The notes beneath the pieces were generated by a model that saw only the letters and a program-made list of their open reading frames with translations, was not told where the DNA came from and made no database searches. This document shows, one piece after another, positions 36,005 to 43,867 of a DNA stretch of 52,068 nt; the first letter of the stretch is position 1; the number at the start of each line of letters is the position of its first letter. The stretch spans positions 44,597 to 96,664 of the forward strand of contig DYCA01000001.1 of assembly GCA_019418305.1 (NCBI GenBank), in the 5' to 3' direction. The position numbers were made by a program, and so were the translations under genes. Source of the DNA: Clostridiales bacterium (lineage in GTDB: Bacteria; Bacillota; Clostridia; Oscillospirales; Butyricicoccaceae).

Positions 36005-37588
36005 TCACGCACGGAAGATGGTCTCCCCTGCCTTGACCGTTTCGAGTACGCGAATGTCCCGCAGCCGTTCGGGTGGCACGGCGAACGGATCGGCATCGAG
36101 CAATACCAAGTCGGCTGTTTTTCCCGGCCGCAGCGAACCCTTGCGCGCTTCCTCAAAATACTGCCGCGCAGCGTTCACCGTGACCGCGCGCAGTGCATCC
36201 ATAACCGGAATGCGCTCATCTTCACCGAGCGTCACGCCGTCCTTGGTCACACGCTCCACCGCACACCAGATCGTGTGCAGCATATCGGGCGGTAGAACAG
36301 GGGTATCCTGATGAAAAGTAAACGGAATGCCATGCGAGAGCGCAGAACCCGCCGCGCTGATGCACGAGGCGCGCTCCAGCCCCAAATTGCGAAGATGCAC
36401 GTCGCCCCATTGGTGGATATGCGCAATGAAAAACGACGGGATGATACCCAGCCGTGCTACCTCCTCCATTTGGTCAGGTGCAAGCAGCTGCGCATGAATC
36501 ATCACTGGCCGCAGTTCGCGGAAATCCGAACGCGACCGCTCCATCTCCGCCACGGCGGAAAGATACTGCGCGGCAGCGGCATCCCCGTTGCAGTGCGCCA
36601 GCGGCTGCATTCCGCTACGGTAAGCCGTGGTGAGCGCCTGCCGCAATACATCATCCGTCATGGTGGGATAGCCGCGATAACCGTCCGGTGCATCCGCATA
36701 CGGCGCACGCAGCCATGCGGTACGGCCCTGCGGCGATCCGTCCAGAAACATCTTGCAGCCTCCGAGCTTGAAATGCCGGTCATACCGCCGCACCGCTTCT
36801 GGGAATGCATCGCAGATTTCATCGAGCACCTCCACACTCGGATAGGCCACCACATCCAACTCAAGCTTTTGATGCGTCAGCAGCGCCTGATACAGTCCGA
36901 CCAGACTTTCCGGCATCATACCCTCCTGCACGGTAGCGATACCATACGAGGCATAAAGCTGCTGCGCACGGCGGCAAGCATCCATTAAATCCGCAAGATC
37001 GGGAGCAGGGACCTTCTGTTGATACTGTAAAAACGCATTTTCTTCCATATAACCGGTCAATCGACCGTTTTCTCTGCCGATGGCACCGCCTTCCGGCGCG
37101 GGCGTATCCGGCGTTACACCGAGTAACTCAAGCGCCAGCGTATTGAACACGCCCATATGACCGGACTGATGCACCAGCATGATGGGGTGACGCGAGGATA
37201 CACGGTCAAGTATCTCGCGCGTCGGATGCCGCTGCTCGACAAGCGCATTCTGGTCATACCCCTTGCCAACCACCCACTGCCCATCGGGCATATGATTGTC
37301 TGCAATAAACCGTGTCAGTGCGGCCTCAATCTCTGCAAAATTGACCGCTTCCCCGAGCGGCGCTTGCAGCATCGCATAAGCTGCACCGGAAAAATGGCTG
37401 TGTGCATCGATGAACGCAGGCAGCAGCACACGACCATCCAGATTGATCTGGGCTGCATCCTTCGCCCGCGCTTGCAGCCGCTCATATTCTCCTACCGCTG
37501 CAATTACACCGTTTTCCACCAGCAGCGCTTCCGCTTGTTCCTTATCTTCCATCGTATGGATCGTGCCGCCATAATACAGCATCTTCAT
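36005..37588 (-). CDS. YtcJ-type amidohydrolase (amidohydrolase family 3)
   Basis: 527-residue metal-dependent hydrolase of the urease/amidohydrolase superfamily. The N-terminal beta-sandwich (MLYYGGTIHTMEDKEQAEA...) leads to the first metal motif PAFIDAHSHFSG. KMFLDGSPQGRTAWL supplies the usual lysine region, PLAHCNGDAAA a His, and FHQDTPVL the late Asp. The C-terminus KTADLVLLDADPF closes the sandwich. Substrates of this family are diverse (exoenzyme-type amides, imides), so none is assigned. A weak TATACT -10 lies at 37622-37627. GAGGG is 9 nt before ATG. Confidence 0.88.
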   Translation of the reverse strand: MKMLYYGGTIHTMEDKEQAEALLVENGVIAAVGEYERLQARAKDAAQINLDGRVLLPAFIDAHSHFSGAAYAMLQAPLGEAVNFAEIEAALTRFIADNHMPDGQWVVGKGYDQNALVEQRHPTREILDRVSSRHPIMLVHQSGHMGVFNTLALELLGVTPDTPAPEGGAIGRENGRLTGYMEENAFLQYQQKVPAPDLADLMDACRRAQQLYASYGIATVQEGMMPESLVGLYQALLTHQKLELDVVAYPSVEVLDEICDAFPEAVRRYDRHFKLGGCKMFLDGSPQGRTAWLRAPYADAPDGYRGYPTMTDDVLRQALTTAYRSGMQPLAHCNGDAAAAQYLSAVAEMERSRSDFRELRPVMIHAQLLAPDQMEEVARLGIIPSFFIAHIHQWGDVHLRNLGLERASCISAAGSALSHGIPFTFHQDTPVLPPDMLHTIWCAVERVTKDGVTLGEDERIPVMDALRAVTVNAARQYFEEARKGSLRPGKTADLVLLDADPFAVPPERLRDIRVLETVKAGETIFRA

Positions 37589-37621
37589 TGCCGCTTCCCT
37601 CTTTCCGGTTGCCTTTGGTTT

Positions 37622-37627
37622 CAGTAT
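37622..37627 (-). promoter_or_regulatory. possible -10 of the amidohydrolase gene
   Basis: TATACT on the minus strand, 34 nt before the ATG. The best -35 (TTCAAT) is 19 nt away, so this is weak. Confidence 0.3.
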
Positions 37628-37682
37628 AACACGCAGACGCTCAAATAATTGAATAGACTGTGAATTTTACGTCAGACCACAC

Positions 37683-37717
37683 AAAAGCGGGCCGGCGTCA
37701 AAATTGACGCCGGCCCG
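37683..37717 (-). terminator. intrinsic terminator after the RDD gene
   Basis: Perfect 13-bp GC-rich stem CGGGCCGGCGTCA/TGACGCCGGCCCG on a 4-nt loop, then GCTTTTG on the minus strand. Confidence 0.8.
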
Positions 37718-37724
37718 TATGCGC

Positions 37725-38327
37725 TTATGCTTTGGTATTTGATTTTTTGTCGAAGGCTACGTCCTTTTCCGGCAAAACCACCTCACGGGTACCGGAAATC
37801 CGGTCGTGCAGCATGCGATTGCCCGGCGTATACACGCCCAGCATCACCGACACGATGGTGATAGCCACCATGCCGATACGCATAACATCCGCTGCGCTCT
37901 CGTCCGCTGCACGAGCCAACAGCTCACGCATCAGCTGACTCGGAAACGCCACCGCTCCTTCCAGCACGAGCAGCCCGACAACCTGCCGTAGCAGCAGCTT
38001 AGCCGCAGAAACCGACTCTCCGTTATCCGCGCGCACGACCCTCAGCCGCAGCAAGCGCTTGCCGGGTGTCTGACCGTTCCACACAAGCGGCACCAGCCAG
38101 TAATACAGCACGCCCAGCGCAATCGCCGCCGTTCCCCAAAGCCATCCCGCGCCATCAGGCGGCAGCGACGTATCCAATGCAGCCACTCCCGTGCGCATGG
38201 AATTGACCAGCAGGAGCGGTGCGCCGCACACCATCGTCGCCAGATACCAATCCACTGCATACGCCGCCAGACGGCGCAGCGGACTGACGCCTGTACTCTT
38301 CATTGCTTTTTCATGCTGCAAATGCAT
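37725..38327 (-). CDS. RDD-family membrane protein
   Basis: 200-residue protein with the RDD hallmark RRLAAYAVDWYLA in helix 1 and GQTPGKRLLRLRVVRADNG after helix 2. A third and fourth membrane segment and a charged tail (EVVLPEKDVAFDKKSN) follow. RDD proteins are of uncertain function; some act in Na+ exchange. The start at 38327 has GGAG 4 nt upstream; an internal ATG at 38303 gives MKSTGVSPLRRL but has no clear site. It follows the PTS EIIC gene region by 56 nt on the same strand but ends its own unit. Confidence 0.82.
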   Translation of the reverse strand: MHLQHEKAMKSTGVSPLRRLAAYAVDWYLATMVCGAPLLLVNSMRTGVAALDTSLPPDGAGWLWGTAAIALGVLYYWLVPLVWNGQTPGKRLLRLRVVRADNGESVSAAKLLLRQVVGLLVLEGAVAFPSQLMRELLARAADESAADVMRIGMVAITIVSVMLGVYTPGNRMLHDRISGTREVVLPEKDVAFDKKSNTKA

Positions 38328-38383
38328 TCCACTCCATTCGGCTGGTCGGCACGCATTACCGACATATGATTTTCCGACTTCTG

Positions 38384-39682
38384 TTATTCCGCCGCCGTTT
38401 CCGCCGGAGCTGCCTGTTCTTCTTCCAGATACTGCTTATCCAGCGCTGTAATAAACGGATAATAAATCAAACCGCCGATAACGATTATCACCAGCTGCAG
38501 CACGCCGCCGCGCCAGTCTCCGCACATCATCCAGCCGCCAAACGGTGCAGGTAGCGTCCACGGAACGGTGATGCCCGTCGGGTAAGGCACCAGACCGAAG
38601 TACATCGCACAAAACGAAAGCAGCACGGTAATCGGCGGAACGATGAAGAACGGAATTGCCATCATCGGGTTGAGCACCATCGGCAAACCGAAAATAATCG
38701 GCTCATTGACGTTAAAGATACCCGGCAGCAAGCCGAGCTTGCCCAGCGACTTGATGCGCTTGGAGCGGCAGCGGAACGCCATGATGGCCGCCAGTGAAAC
38801 CGTGTTGCCCGTACCACCGAGGAAGATGATATGATTGGCGAAGTCCTGCGTGACAATGTACGGACGAACCGCATCTGCCGCCACATTGAACGCATCCAGA
38901 TTGGCGAAACGCGCCGCATACCACAGCGGGTCCATAAACGAATCAATAACCGCTGTGCCGTGGATGCCGAAGAACCACAAAATCGAATTGAGGATGGTGA
39001 TGAACATCGTGCCGATGAGCGTTGTTCCGATATTGGTCAAGGGCATCTGAATCACTGTGACGATAAAATTTGTCACCGTGCCGAACGGCGTTGCTGCAAA
39101 CACCAGACGGATGGCGAGGAACAAAATCACGATGATGGTTGCCGGGATGAGCGCCTCGAACTGACGGGAAACAAAACTCGGCACGGATTCCGGCATTTTA
39201 ATTTTAAGGTTTTTCTTGAGCAGCACCGCATACAGCTTGGTCGCAAGCAGTGCGGTCAGCATCGCCGTAAACAAACCGCTCGCCTCAAAGCTGGACGTGG
39301 CATAGCCGCCCTCGTCCATCTGCTGGAGCAGCAGGAAATAGGCCGAAATCGAAATAGCGACCGCGGGCAACGGCTCTACACCTTCTTCCGACGCCAGCGA
39401 GTGCGATACACCGACCACGGCAAACAGGGCAACCAACCCCATCGTCGCGGGATTGACCATATCCCAGCACCACGAACCCCAGACGTCACCCACAAGCGAA
39501 GTCATGAAGTCATGGAACGCCTGCACCGGAAAGTCACCGATGACAATGGCAATCGAGCCAATAATCAACAGCGGCATGGACAGCATCAAACCGTCGCGCA
39601 GCGCAACCAGATATTTATTGCTGGACAATTTCTGCGACAGCGGCATCAGATGCGTCTCCATAAATTCAGTTATTTTGTTCAT
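38384..39682 (-). CDS. PTS EIIC, lactose/cellobiose family permease
   Basis: 432-residue sugar-translocating membrane component with about ten helices. Family motifs include LRDGLMLSMPLLIIGS, WFFGIHGTAVIDSF and the substrate-loop NEPIIFGLPMVLNP. It works with separate EIIB and EIIA, both encoded divergently at 42.1-42.8 kb, to import and phosphorylate a disaccharide. The ATG follows GGGGGAAAGAAA. It lies 32 nt after the family-4 glycosidase gene, so the two are cotranscribed. Confidence 0.93.
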   Translation of the reverse strand: MNKITEFMETHLMPLSQKLSSNKYLVALRDGLMLSMPLLIIGSIAIVIGDFPVQAFHDFMTSLVGDVWGSWCWDMVNPATMGLVALFAVVGVSHSLASEEGVEPLPAVAISISAYFLLLQQMDEGGYATSSFEASGLFTAMLTALLATKLYAVLLKKNLKIKMPESVPSFVSRQFEALIPATIIVILFLAIRLVFAATPFGTVTNFIVTVIQMPLTNIGTTLIGTMFITILNSILWFFGIHGTAVIDSFMDPLWYAARFANLDAFNVAADAVRPYIVTQDFANHIIFLGGTGNTVSLAAIMAFRCRSKRIKSLGKLGLLPGIFNVNEPIIFGLPMVLNPMMAIPFFIVPPITVLLSFCAMYFGLVPYPTGITVPWTLPAPFGGWMMCGDWRGGVLQLVIIVIGGLIYYPFITALDKQYLEEEQAAPAETAAE

Positions 39683-39714
39683 TTTCTTTCCCCCTTACTT
39701 CAACTGGCTCATCC

Positions 39715-41118
39715 TTATTTCAGAACCGGGAAGTGTTTCCCGTTCACTGCAATGTATTCATCCAGAATCGTGCGGGCCAAGTCGGTGTCCACCACGGTGC
39801 GGTTGACCACCAGCGCCTGCAGCGCCTTCTGGTAGGAGCCTTCGAGCGCTGCATCCACCGTCAGCTTCTCATAAGCATACTGGCCTTCGAGCAGGCCCTT
39901 TTCAAATGTGCCCGCCGGCGCGATGCGCAGCGGCTCCGCTCCGCGCGCCCCCACGCGACAAGCAACCTCGAGCATCATCCCGTCCGACAGGTTGGGCACA
40001 ATGCCGTTGTTCTCGGTCATCAGCAGGAAAATCTGACCCTGATTGTAGGCGATGCTCATGGCCAGCTCGACTATATAGGTTGCGTGCGCATCGTTGTGCG
40101 CAATCGTCGCCGACTCAAACTCACCGTCTGCATTTTTATGCGAGCCTTGGCTGTATTTGCGGTCCATATCGAATTTGGTGCCGCGAATCTTACCCAGCGC
40201 AACTATCTCATCGCAATATGCTTTGACACGCTTCTCACGACCATCGATAACCGTATTGGCGCGGGTGTAGTTGGGGTCAGTGTGTGCGACCATGGTATTC
40301 GGGTACAGGTAATACTGCATATAGGTATTGGGCAGCGAGAACGGATAATCCTGCACCATCTTTTCCAGATGCTTAAAGGTGAAATTCCAGTAATCATCGT
40401 TCTTTCCCGAGAATCCCAGTTCTTCATCGCAGTTGCCGCGTTTGAGTTTGTCCAGAATCTCCGGCAGGACGTCCTCGCCAGTCTTTTTATCATACATGGC
40501 GGTAAACCAGCCGAAATGATTCAGACCATAATAGCGCGGCTCGACGTCCGTCCGTTTGCGGCCACCTGCAAGCGGACAAAAGATATCCATGATGGAAATC
40601 GGCATATCGCAGATATTGATGAGCCGGAAATCATCCGGAAACACACGCTTGGTCGCCTCGGCCACGATAGCCGCCGGATTGGAATAATTGAGAATCCACG
40701 CCTCGGGCGAATAGCGGCGGATAGCGCGCACCAGCTCAATCATTGCCGGCACCGATCGCATGCCATAGGCAAAACCGCCGGGTCCGCAGGTCTCCTGTCC
40801 GATAACACCATATTTGAGCGGAATCTTTTCATCCATTTCACGCATCTTCAGACCGCCCGGCCGAATCTGTACAAGCGCAAAATCAATATCGGTAAACGCG
40901 GTTTCCGCATCAGTCGTATAGGAAAAATCCACCTCCGGATAATATTCCCGGAACAAAATCTTGCCAAAACGCCCGATATGCTCCTGCCGTTCCGCGTCAA
41001 TGTCATACAGCACCACACGGCGCAGCGGAAAATGCTCCCGCACCAGACAAAGCATTTCCAGCATATCCGGTGTATAAGTACTTCCACCGCCCGCAATTAC
41101 GATCGAAAACTGTTTCAT
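39715..41118 (-). CDS. family 4 glycosidase, probable 6-phospho-alpha-glucosidase
   Basis: 467-residue NAD- and metal-dependent hydrolase that acts by a redox elimination mechanism. The nucleotide loop is VIAGGGSTYTPDML. GVIGQETCGPGGFAYGMRS, YSNPAAIVAEATKRV and GLNHFGWFT are family hallmarks. The metal-binding Cys is in ICDMP; in family 4, CDMP marks 6-phospho-alpha-glucosidases (GlvA/MalH) whereas CNVP or CNIP marks 6-phospho-beta-glucosidases. It therefore probably cleaves a phosphorylated maltose-like disaccharide. ATG 41118 with AAGGAGG 9 nt upstream is used. Confidence 0.9.
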   Translation of the reverse strand: MKQFSIVIAGGGSTYTPDMLEMLCLVREHFPLRRVVLYDIDAERQEHIGRFGKILFREYYPEVDFSYTTDAETAFTDIDFALVQIRPGGLKMREMDEKIPLKYGVIGQETCGPGGFAYGMRSVPAMIELVRAIRRYSPEAWILNYSNPAAIVAEATKRVFPDDFRLINICDMPISIMDIFCPLAGGRKRTDVEPRYYGLNHFGWFTAMYDKKTGEDVLPEILDKLKRGNCDEELGFSGKNDDYWNFTFKHLEKMVQDYPFSLPNTYMQYYLYPNTMVAHTDPNYTRANTVIDGREKRVKAYCDEIVALGKIRGTKFDMDRKYSQGSHKNADGEFESATIAHNDAHATYIVELAMSIAYNQGQIFLLMTENNGIVPNLSDGMMLEVACRVGARGAEPLRIAPAGTFEKGLLEGQYAYEKLTVDAALEGSYQKALQALVVNRTVVDTDLARTILDEYIAVNGKHFPVLK

Positions 41119-41153
41119 GCGGTATTTCCTCCTTAAATCCTCTTTTCGGCAGC

Positions 41154-41213
41154 AAAAAACGTCTATATTCTCTTGCTCTTTAACCATAAGCATAAAGAAT
41201 ACAGACGTTTTTT
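41154..41213. promoter_or_regulatory. 17-bp inverted repeat around the glycosidase promoter (candidate operator)
   Basis: AAAAAACGTCTATATTC at 41154-41170 and GAATACAGACGTTTTTT at 41197-41213 match in 16 of 17 positions in inverted orientation, 26 nt apart (centres 43 bp apart, about four helical turns). One arm covers the -35/spacer and the other the early leader. This suits an operator pair for the adjacent RpiR-type regulator. Confidence 0.5.
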
Positions 41214-41216
41214 CAA
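41189..41216 (-). promoter_or_regulatory. predicted promoter of the glycosidase-EIIC unit
   Basis: TTGAAA, 16-nt spacer, TATGCT on the minus strand. It overlaps one arm of the inverted repeat described beside it. Confidence 0.45.
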
Positions 41217-41327
41217 GCGTTTTGGATGAATAAAAAATTTGTCAACTGCATAAAAAACATGTTTTTGTTTTCTGCGCATCTGTTGCGGCCCACTGTGCGG
41301 CATGTTAAAATGCTCATAGCAGCACGG

Positions 41328-42050
41328 TCAGTTTTCCTGCTGCAGCCGGTCAACCAAACGGGAAAGAATGTACTCAAACAGAATAATCGTCCGGCCAATG
41401 AAAAAATCCGGCACATTATAGGCGACCGAGCCACCCGTGCGAATCACCAGACGGTTATCACTCATCCGTGCAAGCGTGGAATCGCCGTGCGCAGTGATGG
41501 TATACAGCTTATGATGCAGCGTCTGCGCATGCAAAGCGATGTCGACCAGATCGCGCGTCTCCCCGCTTTTGGACAGGATAATGGTCAGGCTCGGCTCGTT
41601 GCCGCCCCGCATCATATCCACCGGCGCTCCATCGTAAGCCAGAATGCCGAGCGTTGCCAGACGACGCATAAAGTACGACGAAGCGATCGTGGAAAAGCCC
41701 AGACCAACAATAAAAATGCAGCGGTTCCGACAGCGCAGCAGCTAGTCGGCAAACGCTTCGATGCAGTCCGTATTCACGGTTTCCAGAATGCTTGTCAGGT
41801 CGATGCCGGCCGCGGCGTCCCGCTCCTCTTCGGAGTGGCGGCGCAGGGAATACATCATATCGCTGTAACCCTGATACCCCAGCTTTTTGGATAGCTTTAT
41901 CACGGTCGTTGTCGATACAAAGGATTGCTGTGCGATCGCGCGGATGTTGATTTTTGCATCCCCATGCTCCACGGCACGGAGAATACACTCCAACACCCGG
42001 TGTTCGGTTTCATTGAGCAAATATCGCTTGGACAAATCGATAAGATTCAT
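41328..42050 (-). pseudogene. RpiR/MurR-type sugar-phosphate regulator split by an in-frame amber codon
   Basis: The reading frame encodes an N-terminal RpiR helix-turn-helix domain (MNLIDLSKRYLLNETEHRVL; AIAQQSFVSTTTVIKLSKKL). A sugar-isomerase (SIS) domain follows, starting CIFIVGLGFSTIASSYF and containing LSKSGETRDLVDIA and SDNRLVIRT. A single TAG at 41744-41742 separates them after DCIEAFAD, with the frame intact on both sides, so a CAG-to-TAG change is a simple explanation. As written, a 102-residue DNA-binding fragment lacking the ligand domain would be made. Neighbouring TAG codons (for example at yaaA) are real stops, so recoding is unlikely. An assembly error cannot be excluded. Confidence 0.8.
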
Positions 42051-42082
42051 TGCTCCACCCCCACCGTGTTTGTTTTTCTGTA

Positions 42083-42112
42083 AGTATATCATATTTTTCA
42101 TACCATTCACAA
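42083..42112 (-). promoter_or_regulatory. predicted promoter of the RpiR-type regulator
   Basis: TTGTGA, 18-nt spacer, TATACT with TG one base upstream on the minus strand. It lies in the 79-nt divergent gap with the EIIB gene, where one regulator could control both directions. Confidence 0.5.
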
Positions 42113-42129
42113 GAGGAGGCATTCCAGTT

Positions 42130-42429
42130 ATGAACGTATTACTTCTTTGCTCACAGGGCATGTCCACCGGCATGTTGTGCGACCGGATTGCAGCCGCCGC
42201 CAAAGAGGACGGCTGCGACATGACCATATGGGCCGCCAGCGAAATCAAGGCGCGTGAGCACGTCGGCAAGGCGGATATCATTCTGCTCGGGCCGCAAATC
42301 CGCTATCTTAAAAATCGCATTACGGCGATTGCGGAAGGCAAGCCGGTGGAAGTCATCGATATGATGGCTTACGGCACCATGGACGGCAAAAAGGTCTATG
42401 GCGATATCAAAAAAATCATGGGAGTATAA
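42130..42429 (+). CDS. PTS EIIB, lactose/cellobiose family
   Basis: 99-residue cytoplasmic phosphocarrier. The phosphorylated Cys8 is in LLLCSQGMSTG, the P-loop of Lac-type EIIB. VLLGPQIRYLK (as ILLGPQIRYLK) and the C-terminal YGDIKKIMG are typical. GGAGG lies 10 nt before the ATG. It takes phosphate from the adjoining EIIA and passes it to sugar in EIIC, encoded on the other strand. Confidence 0.93.
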   Translation: MNVLLLCSQGMSTGMLCDRIAAAAKEDGCDMTIWAASEIKAREHVGKADIILLGPQIRYLKNRITAIAEGKPVEVIDMMAYGTMDGKKVYGDIKKIMGV

Positions 42430-42431
42430 CA

Positions 42432-42758
42432 ATGGCCATCACACAAGAACAACTGGAACAGGCCTGCTTCCAGCTGATTTCCTTCAGCGGCGCAACCAAG
42501 AGCGACTATCTGGAAGCGATTGAGTACGCAAAAACCGGCAATTTTACCGAAGCAGAAGCCGCCATCACACGCGGCAACGAGGAATACCTACAAGCGCACA
42601 ATGCACACTTTGACCTGATTCAGGAAGAGGTAAGCAGCGAAACCGGGCTTTTAACCCGTTTAACGCTGGTGCATGCCGAAGATCAGCTTGCCATGGCGGA
42701 AACCGCGCGCCTATTCTCCGAACAGATCATTGAATTGTACCGCCGTTTGCAGAAATAA
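42432..42758 (+). CDS. PTS EIIA, lactose/cellobiose family
   Basis: 108-residue all-helical trimeric phosphocarrier. His81 in TLVHAEDQLAMAE corresponds to the phosphorylated histidine. The N-terminus ACFQLISFSGATKSDYLEA is typical. It starts 2 nt after the EIIB stop, with the GGGAG site in the EIIB tail. It is followed by a strong terminator. Confidence 0.94.
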   Translation: MAITQEQLEQACFQLISFSGATKSDYLEAIEYAKTGNFTEAEAAITRGNEEYLQAHNAHFDLIQEEVSSETGLLTRLTLVHAEDQLAMAETARLFSEQIIELYRRLQK

Positions 42759-42771
42759 AATCCGCATCCGC

Positions 42772-42817
42772 AAAACAGAGGGGATTCCCATTTACCTGGG
42801 ATATCCCCTCTGTTTTT
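42772..42817. terminator. bidirectional intrinsic terminator between EIIA and the recombinase
   Basis: AAAACAGAGGGGA/TCCCCTCTGTTTT outer stem and TCCCA/TGGGA inner stem, with T runs on both strands. The EIIA and recombinase genes converge on it. Confidence 0.85.
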
Positions 42818-42830
42818 GTTTCATGGCAGC

Positions 42831-43442
42831 TTATCCCGCTGCATGCTCGCAAAACTCTTTGGCACGGCGCAAAAAAGTTTGATAAGAAACCCCCAACTGC
42901 TCCGCAGCTGCACGAGAGGAAATTTCACCGCGTTTCCATCCCATGGCCAAATCGACAAAAACCTGCGGCATTGCAATCCTCTTTCGGCCAAATTGTATCC
43001 CGCGCTTTCTGGCCTCGGCAATGCCCTCCGCCTGCCGTTGATGGATATTTTGACGTTCGGTTTCCGCAATATAACTGAGAAGCTGCAGGACAATATCAGA
43101 AATCAGTGTTCCCGTCAAATCCCTCCCTTGCCGTGTGTCCAGAAGCGGCATGTCCAGCACCACAATCGCAATATTCCGCTTTTTCGTCAGATAAGTCCAC
43201 TGCTCCAAAATTTCCGTATAGTTGCGGCCCAAGCGGTCAATGCTCTTGACGACCAATACATCGTTCGGCTGCAAACGCGCAATCAACTTTTGATACAGCG
43301 GCCGGCAAAAATCCTTCCCGGAAAGTTTTTCCACAACCATGTTTTTTTCACAAACCCCAAACTCCTGCATCGCAGCCAGCTGCCGCGCCTCATTTTGATC
43401 TTTTGTAGATACACGGATATACCCATACATTTGTTCTTTCAT
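42831..43442 (-). CDS. small serine recombinase (resolvase/invertase family)
   Basis: 203-residue site-specific recombinase. Nucleophile Ser12 is in GYIRVSTKDQN. The family SIDRLGRNYTEI and the long helix ETERQNIHQRQAEGIAEA are intact. A C-terminal Hin-type helix-turn-helix (ISSRAAAEQLGVSYQTFLRR) binds the crossover site. Size and domain order fit Tn3-type resolvases or Pin-type invertases. No transposase is next to it and I could not find obvious inverted crossover sites. GGAGG lies 7 nt before the ATG. Confidence 0.9.
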   Translation of the reverse strand: MKEQMYGYIRVSTKDQNEARQLAAMQEFGVCEKNMVVEKLSGKDFCRPLYQKLIARLQPNDVLVVKSIDRLGRNYTEILEQWTYLTKKRNIAIVVLDMPLLDTRQGRDLTGTLISDIVLQLLSYIAETERQNIHQRQAEGIAEARKRGIQFGRKRIAMPQVFVDLAMGWKRGEISSRAAAEQLGVSYQTFLRRAKEFCEHAAG

Positions 43443-43493
43443 CGAAGCGCCTCCATATCAATAGTATCTACCGCCTATTCTACCCCAGATGCC

Positions 43494-43530
43494 AAAAAAA
43501 ATGGGCCGGCATCTTCACGATACCAGCCCA
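43494..43530 (-). terminator. intrinsic terminator downstream of the zincin-like remnant
   Basis: 12-bp stem TGGGCTGGTATC/GATGCCGGCCCA (two GU pairs) with a 5-nt loop and eight T on the minus strand. It ends transcription coming from the CapK-like gene. Confidence 0.8.
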
Positions 43531-43549
43531 CACCCAGTTATTCCCGCTG

Positions 43550-43867
43550 CTATTTTTTTGACACATCCCGCAAATCCACATGAAGAACTTTATCCAACGA
43601 CGGCACCTTCACCCGCCGGTTTTATGATGCGTATTTGATTCTCGAATTCTTTTGAAACCGCATCATAGTTGGATTTACAAATTTCAAAAACAGTGCTGCC
43701 CGCATAGGTTCTTCCTTCTTATGTCCCATTTCATGAACCAATGTTGCCACAGCATCTCTTTTCCAACTTCTATTACCGATTTCCCCGCGATAATTTAATG
43801 CACCACCCTTATGTATGGCAGTATCGTCCATAAATTCACCCAAAGCATCACCGGAAGGCAGCGGCAA
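43550..43867 (-). pseudogene. zincin-like fragment (HEMGH motif), interrupted
   Basis: A TTG at 43867 with GGAG 7 nt upstream opens an 81-codon frame containing TLVHEMGHKKEE, a HExxH zinc-protease-like motif. It ends at TAA and then continues in the same frame for 23 codons (NRRVKVPSLDKVLHVDLRD...) to TAG. I do not recognise a family. The motif sits in what looks like the tail of a larger protein, for example a toxin or phage-structural domain. It follows the CapK-like stop immediately and in the same frame. It could alternatively be a small intact gene of 81 codons. Confidence 0.4.

Noticed and set aside
41742..41744. Readthrough or pyrrolysine coding of the amber codon
   Set aside because: TAG is a normal stop elsewhere in the window and no PylT/PylS is seen, so a nonsense mutation is simpler.
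42831..43442. Recombinase as part of a complete transposon
   Set aside because: No transposase, no terminal inverted repeats and no target-site duplication could be found nearby.
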